A stretch of 64,000 nucleotides of DNA, from positions 744,001 to 808,000 of the forward strand of contig KV748225.1 of NCBI GenBank assembly GCA_001692895.1. Reading direction: 5' to 3'. The notes under the pieces were generated by a model, which saw only the letters and a program-made list of their open reading frames with translations, was not told the origin of the DNA and ran no database searches. Shown here piece by piece: positions 1-9,850 of this stretch. This DNA comes from Cenococcum geophilum 1.58 (taxonomy: Eukaryota; Ascomycota; Dothideomycetes; Gloniales; Gloniaceae). The translations under genes and the position numbers were made by a program. Within the stretch, counting starts at the first letter, position 1. Every line of letters begins with the position of its first letter.

Positions 1-134
1 ACTTCGTCACCTGACATTAGTTACAGGAATATAATCTAAAGATTAATTAGATTATAGGTTAGGTTAATATTAGGGATACTTAATAATATAAGATATAATA
101 GCAAACTAAATTAGTATAGTACTAAGTTGGAGTA

Positions 135-1495
135 ATATATAAAGAGACTAAGCAAGGCTTAAGTTATATACTAAAGAAATACTATAAATATAGTAAGAAA
201 CTATAGAGCCTAAAAAGTAAAAAGTTAGTAGATTATATAGTATGGGACTATAAAATAGAGTTAGAACTAGAAATAAGTCTAAGGTTCTTTCTAACCTATA
301 AGCTTACTTAAAAGGAGTTTAGAGCACTTAAAGAGTTTATTTATAAAAAAAAAACTTATAAAAGGGATATATTAGACTATTATAGTTATTAGTAGGATAT
401 CTAGTACTATTTATACTAAAGAAGAACGGAAAGCTTAGGTTATGTATTAACTATAAATAGTTAAATAATATTACGCGGAAGGATAGGTATTCTTTACCCT
501 TAATTAGCGAGATTTAGGATTAGATAGGTAACGTATAAATCTTTATAAAGATTAATCTAAGATAGGCGTACTATTAGATTAGAATTAAAGAAGATAATAA
601 ATAGAAGGTAGCCTTTAGGTTAAAGGAAGAACTATATAAACTATTAGTTATATAATTTAGATTAATAAATACGCTAGTAACATTTTAAAAACAAATTAAT
701 AGTGTGTTAGAAAAGTACCTTAATAAGTTTATTATAGTATACCTTAATATTATTATTATCTACTTAATAACTAAAGAAGAATACGGAAAATACGTTAAAT
801 GGGGTCTAAGGAGACTATAGAAAGAATAGATACTAGTAGTAATTAAGAAATATAAGTTCTTTACTAGGAAGACTAATTTTGTTAAATTTATTATTAAACT
901 AGGTTATATTAGTATAGACTTAAAGAAGATTAAAGCTATAGTAAGTTAGTAAGAACCGGAGAATATAATATAGTTAAGGTTATTCTTAAGATTCTATAAC
1001 TACTATAGAAGGTTTATAATATAGTGGTTAAGAAATATTAAACTATTTACTAGGCTTATAAAGAAAGAGGAACTATAGGTATAGGGAAATAAGTAGAGGA
1101 AGCTATTTAAAGAACTTAAGGAATTATGTACCTAGGAGCTAATTCTTAAAATCTATTAACTAGGACTAGATACGGTTATAGAAATAGATATATTAAACTT
1201 TATATTAGGAGTATATTTACTATAAAAGTGTAAGAATATATAGCACCTAATAGTATATTATAGTTGGAAGATAATACTACTAGAGTTAAACTATAACATC
1301 TATAATAAGGAGTTGTTAGGTATAGTTACAGTACTTAAGAAATAGAAAGCATTCTTATAAGGTATAGAAAAACTATTTATAGTTAAAATAGATTATAAGA
1401 ACCTAACGGGGTTCCTAATAATAAAAGAACTTAATTAAAGATAAGTTAGATAGGTAGAGATGCTTACAGAATACTATTTTAAAATTTAGTATATT
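135..1495 (+). pseudogene. Gypsy-1 reverse transcriptase-RNase H remnant
   Basis: One frame interrupted by TAA/TAG reads through the classic Gypsy order: WDYKIELE near 240 (pre-RT strand), the SxxxxPILFVKKK-like block near 400-430, RLCINYR*LN near 435, the catalytic YxDD region near 735-760 now reading YLNI, then the RNase H start (VIEIDILNF, degraded from a TDAS motif) near 1180. The stops fall where Gln or Trp is expected. It cannot encode an active enzyme. Assignment rests on motif order and on continuity with an integrase and chromodomain downstream. Confidence 0.88.
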
Positions 1496-1500
1496 AAAGG

Positions 1501-1683
1501 TGTTACGGCACCTATAACGGATCTGGTCAGGGGCTCGCTTAAGACTTAGCGCATACATATAGACGTCCTTTCCACCACCTTCTACTCCTTAGCTTAATAT
1601 CCTCGTCGATAGACAATCCAATTGTATAGGCTTGCATACGTTCTTTATAGAGCTCGTGCCTTAATTAACTAAGTCCTATAATA
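1501..1683. repeat. Solo LTR, 183 bp, in Gypsy-1 pol
   Basis: Starts tgttacgg and ends cctataata (a RIP-altered ccgtaaca), giving inverted termini. It is flanked on both sides by aaagg (1496-1500 and 1684-1688), a perfect 5-bp target duplication. Removing it restores the Gypsy-1 frame from YIKG into ENIRVDALSRK. It keeps many CA dinucleotides, unlike the DNA around it, so it is younger or escaped RIP. The termini match those of the Gypsy-2 LTR, but the body does not obviously match. Confidence 0.85.
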
Positions 1684-1688
1684 AAAGG

Positions 1689-2007
1689 AACTGAGAATAT
1701 AAGAGTAGACGCGCTTAGTAGAAAAGCTAAACTATAAAATAATAAGAAGCTATTAGGAGTAATACTATACAGAGATAAGGACAGATTAATTAGATATAAT
1801 TACCCTAAACTAGTAGCAACTTAAGAAAATAATAAACTAGAAAGAGTCTATAAGACACTAGAAAGCTTTTAGGTATAGAGAATTTTAGAAATATAGCTAG
1901 AAGATCTATAGATGGATATATACAAAAATTAAGAGGTAAAGTACATCCTAAAAAGTATAGTAGAGTATTTTATAGAAGATTTCTATAAGGAAATAACTTA
2001 AGGACAC
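1689..2007 (+). pseudogene. Gypsy-1 RNase H-integrase linker remnant
   Basis: Continues the Gypsy-1 pol frame after the solo LTR, beginning with the VDALSRK motif that typically closes the RNase H region of Gypsy elements. It runs through a Lys/Gln-rich linker into DFYKEIT at the Copia-1 insertion point. The frame resumes at 12739 with GHNRAIG. Stops are TAA/TAG only. Confidence 0.75.
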
Positions 2008-2197
2008 TGTATAATTACAGCACCTGCTATATTAACCACGTGCTTACGCGTTTAGTACATTAACCACGCGTTTACGCGTTTGGTGTACTAACTACCCGCT
2101 TACGCGTCTGGTGCACTCCTAGAGCACTAACTAATTAAGGGGGAGGCGCATTAGTATATAGACTACGTAGTCTGCTTTATATAATTAATAGTCACTA
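2008..2197 (+). repeat. Copia-1 5' LTR, first part
   Basis: Begins tgtataattacagcacctg, like the 3' LTR at 12463, and contains the same diverged 28-bp repeats carrying acgcgt. The S1 insertion interrupts it after 190 bp; the duplicated TA is 2196-2197. Confidence 0.93.
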
Positions 2198-2261
2198 TAT
2201 CGGGAAAATATTCGCAGGATGAGATTTAAGTAGACTTTGGTTTTCGCGTTTCGCGTAATTG

Positions 2262-2600
2262 ATATGCAATTTGACCAACTTGACACGCAATTAACCAACT
2301 TGACACGTAATTGACCAATTTGATATATCCAAAAGTCAAATAACACGCAGTTAACCTATTTAACAACTTTAAAAGCTAACTATATATTTCTTGACATGCA
2401 GTTGACCTACTTAATAGCTAACTATATATTCCTTAACACGCAGTTAACCTATTTAACAACTTTAAAAGCTAACTATATATTTCTTGACACGCAGTTGACC
2501 TACTTAATAGCTAACTGTATATTCCTTGACACGCAGTTAACCTATTTAATAACTTTAAAAGCTAACTATATATTCCTTGACATGTAATTAAGGTAAAGTT
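2262..2600 (+). repeat. S1 5' array (20-bp and longer units)
   Basis: Tandem variants of gacacgcaattgaccaactt pass into longer units that each contain aactttaaaagctaac and ccttgacacgcagtt. The equivalent arrays follow the left end of S4, S5 and S6 and precede the right end of S3. The small ORF across it is a product of the repeats. Confidence 0.9.
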
Positions 2601-2647
2601 ATATGCTAATTACGTAAATGAATTTTTATACAGTTTTATTACTTAAA

Positions 2648-3286
2648 GGCTCTGCACAAGGCTCTACACGAAGCTCTACACGAAGCTCTACACGAAGCTC
2701 TACACGAAGCTCTACACGAAGCTTTGCACGAGGCTTTACACGAGGCTCTACACAAAGTTCTACACGAATTCGTGCACGAAGCTCTGCACGAAGCTCTACA
2801 CGAAGCTCTACACGAAGCTCTACACGAAGCTCTATGTATAGAGGCTCTGCACGAGGCTCTGCGCGAAGCTCTGCGTACGGAGGCTCTGCACGAAGCTCTG
2901 CACGAAGCTCTGCACGAAGCTCTGCGTACAGAGGCTCTGCACGAAGCTCTATACGAAGCTTTGCACGAAGCTCTGCACGAAGCTCTGCGTACAGAGGCTC
3001 TGCATGAAGCTCTATACGAAGCTCTGCACGAAGCTCTACACGAAGCTCTGCACGAAGCTCTATACGAAGCTCTGCACGAAGCTTTGCACGAAGCTCTACA
3101 CGAAGCTCTGTACGAGGCTCTGCACGAAGCTCTGCACGAAGCTCTACATGAAGCTTTGCACGAAGCTCTGCACAAAGCTCTACACGAAGCTTTGTACGAA
3201 GCTCTGCACGAAGCTCTGCGTATAAAGGCTCTGCATGAGGCTCTGCGCGAAGCTCTGCATATAGAGGCTCTACACGAAGCTCTGCA
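2648..3286 (+). repeat. S1 12-bp minisatellite (gaagctctgcac)n
   Basis: About 53 units of the 12-mer gctctgcacgaa with variants (ctacac, ctgcgtacggag, ctgcgcgaa). Twelve is a multiple of three, so several frames stay open on both strands and give monotonous (ALHE)n, (SSTR)n or (CRAS)n peptides; I do not regard these as genes. Many CA dinucleotides survive here although the host LTR is depleted of them. Confidence 0.95.
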
Positions 3287-3312
3287 TCGGGTCCCCGCTA
3301 TATTCCCGATAG
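3286..3312. other. Hairpin motif between arrays of S1
   Basis: ATCGGG and CCCGAT arms enclose tccccgctatatt. The same motif sits directly after the 12-bp array in S3, S4, S5 and S6 (in S6 the first arm is altered to attggg) and at 8426-8456 in S2. Its arm equals the TIR core TATCGGG. Confidence 0.8.
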
Positions 3313-3402
3313 CCTCTCCTATGTAGCCACCTTATTTTTTTTTATCCATCCTTCCTTCCTTACATTCTCCCTATCTAGGGAGGCACTAGAACGGTAGCCA
3401 GC

Positions 3403-3780
3403 AGAGGACCGTCACCAGAACTAGACGACTGTTGCTAGAACCAGACGACCGTCGCCAGAGCTAGACGACTGTCGCCAGAGCTAGATGACCGTCGCTAGAA
3501 CCAGACGACCGTCGCCGTCGCTAGATGACCGTTATTAGAACCAGATGACCGTCGCTAGAACTAGACGACCGTTACCAGAACCAGACGACCGTCGCCGTCG
3601 CCAGACGACCGTCGCTAGAACTAGACAACCGTTACTAAAACCAGACGACCGTTACTAGAACTAGACGACCGTTGCTAGAGCTAGACGACCGTTTCTAGAG
3701 CTAGACGACCGTCGCTAGAGCTAGACGACTGTCGCCAGAACTAGATAACCGTTGCTAGAACCAGACGACGACCGTTTGAA
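3403..3780 (+). repeat. S1 20-bp minisatellite
   Basis: Tandem variants of gaccgtcgccagaaccagac (20 bp), with G/A and C/T changes of RIP type. Shared with S2 to S6. A second short block of the same unit lies at 4045-4150 after the GGTA tract. Confidence 0.93.
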
Positions 3781-3958
3781 TAACCAGCCAGCAAACACTA
3801 TAAATAATTCAATTAATTAATTAATCGAATTAAACTAGAGCTTTAATATTGGCCTGTCACCGAATTAAATTAAGGCCTTCTAGGGAGGCACCCGTTTAAA
3901 TGTAATTAGGGCCTTTAATTAGGCCGACCCCTCCCCTAAATTAAATTATACACTAATA

Positions 3959-4041
3959 TAGGCAGGTAGGCAGGCAGGTAGGTAGGTAGGTAGGTAGGTA
4001 GGTAGGTAGGTAGGTAGGTAGGTAGGTAGGTAGGCAGGTAG
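3959..4041 (+). repeat. S1 (GGTA)n microsatellite
   Basis: About 20 units of tagg with a few caggcagg variants. The same tract is present in S6 and S2 but absent from S3, S4 and S5, which defines a long and a short architecture. Confidence 0.95.
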
Positions 4042-4204
4042 GAGAGGACCGTCGCTAGAACTAGACCACCGTCGCCAGAGCTAGACGACCGTCGCCAGAG
4101 CTAGACGACCGTTACTAGAACTAGACGACCGTCGCAAGAGCCAGACGACAACGACTAGCCAGCGAACGCTATAAACGATTCGATCGATCGATTGAATTAA
4201 GGTA

Positions 4205-4500
4205 CCATAAATAGGTAGGCATAAGTAGGGAGATGCTAACGGGTAGGCAGATGTAGATAGGTAGGTAGATGCTAACGGGTAGGCAGATATAGATAGGTAG
4301 GTAGATGTAAATAGGTAGGCGATGTAGATAGGTAGGCAATGTAAACAGGTAGGCAATGCAGATAGGTAGGCAATGTAGATAGGTAGGTAATATAGACAGG
4401 TAGGCAATGCAGATAGGTAGGTAATGTAGATAGGTAGGTAATATAGATAGGTAGGTAATATAGATAGGTAGGCGATGCAGGCAGGTTGGTAAGTCAATAG
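4205..4500 (+). repeat. S1 17-18-bp minisatellite
   Basis: Tandem variants of gtaggcaatgcagatag (17 bp), with longer copies containing gtaggcagatgtagatag. The 138-aa ORF on the reverse strand is a by-product of the array. Confidence 0.93.
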
Positions 4501-4839
4501 GTAGATAGGTAGAAGAGAACCATCGCTATATTATATTAAATTATCTAAAATAATATTTATTTTGCTAGTCTTATAAATAGCTTTAAAGTAGCTTTTATTT
4601 ATTTAAAATATGCTATTAGTATAAAAGAGGTAAATACAATTATGGTTGCCAAATGCGCAGATTGCTGGCAGGTTGCGCGTAGGTTGCGTGTAGGTTGCTC
4701 GTAGGCTGCGCGCAGGCTGCGTGTTAAAAAAACACGACATAGGCTAGTCGGTCGAGTTGCTAAATGCCCTTAACTGCGCGCCAATTGCGTCAACCACTAA
4801 CCATTGAGGCTATTGGTAGGGTACTATATTTTGCCGATG
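4501..4839 (+). repeat. S1 conserved 3' domain
   Basis: Low-copy-looking domain of about 330 bp shared by S1, S3, S4, S5 and S6. It begins agaagagaaccatcgctata, includes a short run of ttgcgcgtagg/ctgcgcgcagg units and taaaaaaacacgac, and ends tattttgccgatg. It is the most conserved non-repetitive part of the family and so the best search probe. Confidence 0.9.
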
Positions 4840-4841
4840 TA

Positions 4842-4922
4842 CCATCCTAAAGAGCATACGATACTATACGTATTTCGTGCCCCGGGATATAACTTAATTG
4901 TATTATTAAGTTAATACAAACA
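4842..4922 (+). repeat. Copia-1 5' LTR, second part
   Basis: Continues the LTR after S1 (ccatcctaaagagcatac) and ends aatacaaaca. It matches 12653-12733 of the 3' LTR, with mostly C/T and G/A differences. Confidence 0.93.
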
Positions 4923-5350
4923 CTGATTAGTAAGCGCGCATAGATTAGTAATTACTTAATACCTCCTACCGAGCGATACACGATAGCGACCACCTATTTA
5001 GACTCCTAGTACGACCTATTAGAAGGTTAGAAGCCGGGGATTACGGAACTATTACTAACTCTGTATACTTATTTAAGTCTTAGTATGGTTTACTAGAAGT
5101 TTATAGACGTAAATACAGACCCTTATAGAACCCCTTATTCTTAAACCCCTTAAACCTTAAACCCCTTCGGACCTTTTATGGAAACCTCTTACCCTCCTAT
5201 AAACTATTATATACCTATTAATTACCTTTACGGACTATTATAAGACCTCTTAAACTATTACGGACCCGTTAATTGATTTTATGGACCGTTATAAGACCTC
5301 CCCTACCTGTTATAAGCTACTACTACCCGCTATGTACTATACTATATAGT
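4923..5350 (+). other. Copia-1 5' leader
   Basis: Non-coding leader between the 5' LTR and gag. It starts ctgattagtaagcgcgc, the probable primer-binding region, and a nearly identical sequence follows the Copia-3 5' LTR in reverse. It has repeated (t)acgga and ttataagacctc words. No gene is seen. Confidence 0.7.
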
Positions 5351-7984
5351 ATAGCAGACACAAGCAAGCAGATTAATAAAGGTTAAGAGAAATAGAGATA
5401 AGGAGTTAACCTTACGTCTATAACTAACGTTGACAACTATATTAAGTATAAAATCCTTAAATACGGATATTTTAAGCTTATAAATAACGACCTATAGGAG
5501 TAATATAAGGAAGACTTTACGGACTTTACAGAAGATATTCTTAAAGCTTATAACTCTACTGCTATCCGTAACCTACGAACCCTTTTATATTACTAAGGTG
5601 TATGGGTTAAAAAGGATAAATAAGTCACTGTTATACGGTCCTTATATAACACAATATAGGAGGAGAACTAAACGGAATGGACTAAAGAGGAAATCCTAGA
5701 CTAGTTAAAGTTACTAATAAACTCTTTGCTTCTCCTAAACTTAATAGCATCGCTAGCCTTATACTTAACCTACTTAACTAAATTCGTCTTATAAACTTAA
5801 GCGATTTTAGAATTAATCTTATGGGCTAAAGCACACCTAGTACTTAAGTTACGGACCGTAATACCCCCGTAAACTAAAATACGGACTAAAACCCTCCCGT
5901 CGCCTAAGCTATAGATCTATAACCTACCTAAGTTATAGATCTAAAAACCACCTAAGTAAAGACCTATAGTAAGGAGCTAGCTAACCTAGCTAAGCTCTAT
6001 ACCGATAAATCTAAATACAGTAGTGAAAATAATAACTTTAACTTTAAACTATCTTTACGGACCTCTGTTAGAAGGCTGATATTCCTAAATAGGAGTTCAG
6101 CTAAGCCTACTCTACTATACTGCGCGGCCTAGCACTTAACTACTACTATATTAACCTTAAGAATAACCCCCTTGGTGTTCCCTTTAATAAGCTATACGAA
6201 GCCATATATAACTACTTTAAAGGACTAGAATATAAGCGTAATATCCTTACCTAATGGAATGCGACTAAGTTATGGACCGTAATGGACAAGAACACTAAAA
6301 AATCGACTATAGAGTGCCTGCAAATCCTTATTAAAGACCTCCGCCACCTATAGCACAGTTTTAATATTAAGCTTTAAACGGACGACTTCCTATACAATAA
6401 ACTTATTACGGCTTGCTAGGAAATAGAACCTTGTAAATACGCCTATTATAAGCCTGCAGACACCATAGCTGGCCTTATTAACGATTTACGGTCCTCTATT
6501 ACAACGTACGAAGCCTTAAACCCGCTAGGTAGTACTTAAGCCTTTATTACGGACCTATAAAATCCGCAAACTAACTTAGATGCCTACTTTACGGACCGCC
6601 GCTACCGCTAGCAGCACCTGTATTGACTAGGTCCTACCCGTAACCCCTATACTAACTCCCGTATAAAAGCATACCCCTATAGATAAACTAATTAGAGGTG
6701 CTTTATATATGGTAAGAAAGGATGTTAGTCTATAAGGCATACTTAGGAAGAATATAATAAGTCTAAGAAGAGATTTAATAATTGGATTAACTAGTTTATC
6801 TTAAACTATAAAGGAGAGGAAGTAGAGGAGTCCCTTAACGAGTTAATAGAAGCCCTTATAATTAACTTTAACTTAAATACTTAGGAATAGGAGACCTTAA
6901 AGACGTTCCTAACCACTTTTAGACCTTTTACGGACGGCTAAGCCTTTAATATTACGACCGTATTAGCCGACCGCTCCTTTATATACTTAATTATACCTAA
7001 AAACTAGCCTATAAATATACCTATTAAACCCGTTACGGACGTTATAGACCGCGAATAGAACCTATTTGCATATATTACTACAGAACGCTATACCCCTAAA
7101 GAATTTTATAGCGTTATAATTAATACAGGTGCCTCTAAGAAGTCTACTATAGGTTACGGACAGTACCTTATATATAAGACCACCGTAAATAATAATACGG
7201 ATATTAATACTATGCAAACTAGGGCCGTAAACGTCTAATTCGATATTGGCTTAACCGCATTAATTAGATTAGTTAAAGTTAAAACTCTAATTAGCCTAGT
7301 TAACTTCTACATAGTAAAAGCAGATACCCCTTTCTTACTCTACCTTACGGATATAGATAGGTTATAGGTCTACTATAACAACGTTATAGATACCTTAATT
7401 GGCCCCGTAACTGCCTTAGGAAGCAAGTATATTACCCTGCTAATTATACGACGATTTAGACACCCGTTTCTTATATAGGGAGAGACTTTACAGACCTATA
7501 TTTAGGAATCTTTTAACTATAACCCATGCTACCTTACTAGTACTAAAATCTACTAACTATACCGCCGTTTTGGCTACCTATTAGCCGAAAAGCTATATAG
7601 AGTCCTTAAACGCTTTAGATATGACGACATTAATAGGAAAGTAATTAACCACCTAACTAAATACTACTCTTTTTGCTAGAAATACGGACGTTCCCTAGGT
7701 AGATTTAAGTTCACCCTTTATAAGGACCTTAACTTTAACCACTTAGTATACATGGGCATTATATACATTAACGGCAGTCTAGTATTATATATAATTAATA
7801 AGGTAACCCACTATTAAGCCGCCCGTTGGTTGTAAAATATATCTATAAAATATACTTAGGACATTTTACGGACCTGCTAGATTAATATATACCTTAGACC
7901 TCCTAAGTATATTACCCACAACGCTAATAGGAACTTTATTAGCAAGGAATTCTAGCAGTATATATCAGCATTTTGTTGGGGTGC

Positions 7985-8260
7985 CAAGATCCTGGAGGCC
8001 TCCTGACAGGATTTTGACTTTCCTGGAGGTCCTGATCGTCCTGGTAGGCTCCTGGCAGGCTCCTGGCAGGATTTTAATTTTCNTGATCGTCCTGGTTGTC
8101 CTGACAGGCTCCTGGCAGGATCTTTGATTTCCTGATCGTCCTCTTACGGTCCTGTCAGGGTCCTGATAGGAAACTAGTATTTCCTGATCGTTCCTGACAG
8201 GCTCCTAGTAGGATCTTAATTTTCCTGATCGTCCTGTCAGGTTCCTGACAGGATACCCCT
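7985..8260 (+). repeat. S2 left TCCTG minisatellite
   Basis: Imperfect units built from tcctgacaggatttt and tcctgatcgtcctgg. They contain the palindromic words cctgacagg and cctgtcagg. A related array (ggtcctgatggtcctggagg) closes the element at 9665-9850, so both ends of S2 carry the same satellite type. Confidence 0.88.
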
Positions 8261-8261
8261 A

Positions 8262-8400
8262 AGCGACACCCCTCCCAACCCCCCCCCCAAAGCGACACTC
8301 CTATGCACACCCCTTAAGACACCCCCCCAATGCGACACCCTCCCCACTGTGATACCTCCCCCGCAATGGGATACCCTCCCCCCTAATGCGACACGACCCT
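8262..8400 (+). repeat. S2 C-rich repeat
   Basis: Repeats of gcgacaccc(t/c)ccc with runs of up to ten C, followed by alternating gcgcgtgcgcgcg. Strong strand asymmetry makes non-B DNA plausible. Confidence 0.85.
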
Positions 8401-8425
8401 ATGTGCGCGTGCGCGCGACACACAG

Positions 8426-8456
8426 TGCTATCGGGTCCCCGCTATATTCCCGATAG
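8426..8456. other. S2 perfect hairpin GCTATCGGG...CCCGATAGC
   Basis: Nine-base arms around a 13-base loop, followed by ctacacgtgcctctgcc. It is the best preserved copy of the motif shared with S1 and S3 to S6. Confidence 0.85.
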
Positions 8457-8544
8457 CCTACACGTGCCTCTGCCAAGTTACCCCTTTGCAGTCACCCCAT
8501 TCTTTACCCTTCCTTATATCCTCCCTTAGGAGGCACTAGAACGG

Positions 8545-8705
8545 CAGCCAGCAGAGGACCGTCGCCCAAACCAGACGACCGTCGCCAGAAACCAGACGAA
8601 CGTCGCCAGAACCAGACGAACGTCGCCAGAACCAGACGACCGTCGCCAGAACCAGACGACCGTCGCCAGAACAGACGACCGTTACAAGAACTAGACGACA
8701 ACCTT
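8545..8705 (+). repeat. S2 20-bp minisatellite
   Basis: About eight near-perfect units of gaccgtcgccagaaccagac, the same unit as in the other S elements and close to the unmutated consensus. Confidence 0.93.
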
Positions 8706-8931
8706 TCGAACAACCAGCTAGCGGAGACCACGAACGATTTAATTGATCGATTAATCGAATTTGATATTGGCCCATTACCGATCGTATCAAGGCCTCCTTA
8801 GGGAGGCACCCTAGACGACTACCGTTCGAATGTACAGCTAGCGAACGGCCATAGAGAACGACCTGGATCAATTAGAGCCTTCGATCGGGCGACCTCTCCC
8901 CCGAATTAAATTAGATACTGACACAGGCAGG

Positions 8932-9095
8932 CAGGAGGTAGGTAGGGGTAGGTAGGTAGGGTAGGTAGGTAGTAGTGTGGTAGGTAGGGTAGGTAGGTAG
9001 GTAGGTAGGTAGGTAGGTAGGGTAGGTAGGGTAGGTAGGTAGTAGGGTAGGTAGGTAGGTAAGTAGGTAGGTAGGCAGGCAGGTAGGCAGGCAAG
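8932..9095 (+). repeat. S2 (GGTA)n microsatellite
   Basis: Long tagg tract with interruptions. It lies between two copies of a block of roughly 200-300 bp (8745-8930 and 9150-9370) that share gcctcc(t)agggaggcaccc, a tcgatcgggc word and cctctcccccgaatta, so S2 contains an internal duplication of a higher-order unit. Confidence 0.88.
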
Positions 9096-9664
9096 TAGGA
9101 GAGGACCGTCGTCAGAACCAGACGATAATCGTTCGAACGACCAGCCAGCGAACACGATCGATTCGATCGATCGATCGAATCGAACCAGAGCCTCGATATC
9201 AGCCTATTACCGAATCAAATCGAATCAAGGCCTCCTAGGGAGCACCCTAGACGACCAACGTTCAAACGTACAGCCAACGAACGCCCATGGAGAACGATTC
9301 GAATCAATACAATCAATCGCAATCGAATCAAGCAGAGCCTTCGATCGGGCCGACCTCTCCCCCGAATTACAGATACAGACAGGTAGGCATAGACAGGTAG
9401 GCACGACAGGCACAGGCAGGCACAGACAGGTAGGACAGGCAGACACCGCCGATCGACGATTTGGAGCCTCCGCGAGAGGCTCCTCAGTCGATCGCCCGAC
9501 GCCCGAGCGATCGTAGAGCTCCATGACAGACACAGGCGGTAGACAGGAGAGATTGATTTGGATTATTTAGATTATATATAATTAAAATTAATTTTGTATT
9601 TTTTGACTAGCTGCAAATACTGGAGTGTTAATATACCTTATTTTTAAATCTAGAATTTTTATTA

Positions 9665-9850
9665 TTGTCCTGATGGTCCTGATGGTCCTGATGGTCCTGG
9701 AGGTCCTGGAGGTCCTGGAGGTCCTGGTGGTCCTGGTGGTCCGGGCGACCTCCTGACAGGTTCCTGACAGGATGCCGAGTGTGAGTGTCTCCTGGAGCTC
9801 CTGACAGCCCTGACAGGAGCTGTCAGGAGCTGTCAGTACTGTCAGGAGGC
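9665..9850 (+). repeat. S2 right TCCTG minisatellite
   Basis: Nine-base units ggtcctgat, ggtcctgga and ggtcctggt, then agctgtcaggagctgtcag near the right TIR. It mirrors the left-end array. Confidence 0.88.

Larger units (their letters stand above)
1..2007 (+). mobile_element. Gypsy-1 (chromovirus), left piece
   Basis: Left part of a RIP-degraded Ty3/Gypsy retrotransposon; it resumes at 12739 after Copia-1. Bases 1-16 resemble the end of the LTR at 14421 (both close with acctgaca), so the window may open at the last bases of the 5' LTR. RT homology begins by about 150, too soon for gag and protease to fit, so those appear deleted. Joining 2007 to 12739 with one gacac removed restores a continuous frame from the RNase H-integrase linker into the integrase zinc-binding domain. 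Confidence 0.85.
2198..4839 (+). mobile_element. S1: TIR-bounded minisatellite element
   Basis: Non-coding element of 2642 bp inserted in the Copia-1 5' LTR. The left end is TATCGGGAAAATATT; the right end reversed is CATCGGCAAAATATA, an imperfect 14-bp terminal inverted repeat. A TA flanks both sides (2196-2197 and 4840-4841), and removing the element plus one TA restores a 271-bp LTR. Inside, in order: a short unique 5' end, an array of about 20-bp units, a 12-bp array, a hairpin, a pyrimidine tract, a 20-bp array, a unique block, a GGTA tract, a second 20-bp array, a 17-18-bp array and a conserved 3' domain of about 330 bp. No transposase-like frame is present. Confidence 0.9.

Noticed and set aside
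2648-3286. CRISPR-like array
   Set aside because: Repeats are directly abutting without spacers, and the context is fungal transposons.
2618-3326. Long overlapping ORFs with (ALHE)n, (SSTR)n and (CRAS)n peptides, also at 27893-28255, 28877-29777 and 55955-56182
   Set aside because: They lie wholly in the 12-bp array; a unit divisible by three keeps several frames open on both strands. No unique domain is attached.
4081-4497. Tyr/Leu/Pro-rich ORFs resembling membrane peptides, also at 27174-27484, 30277-30614 and 57201-57473
   Set aside because: Translations of the 17-18-bp minisatellite; no start context or conservation beyond the repeat.
4660-4790. Pol III promoter in the S 3' domain (ggtcgagttgc resembling a B box)
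   Set aside because: No convincing A box at the right distance and no tRNA fold seen.
8868-9155. 95-aa ORF with (YLPT)n
   Set aside because: Translation of the GGTA microsatellite in S2.
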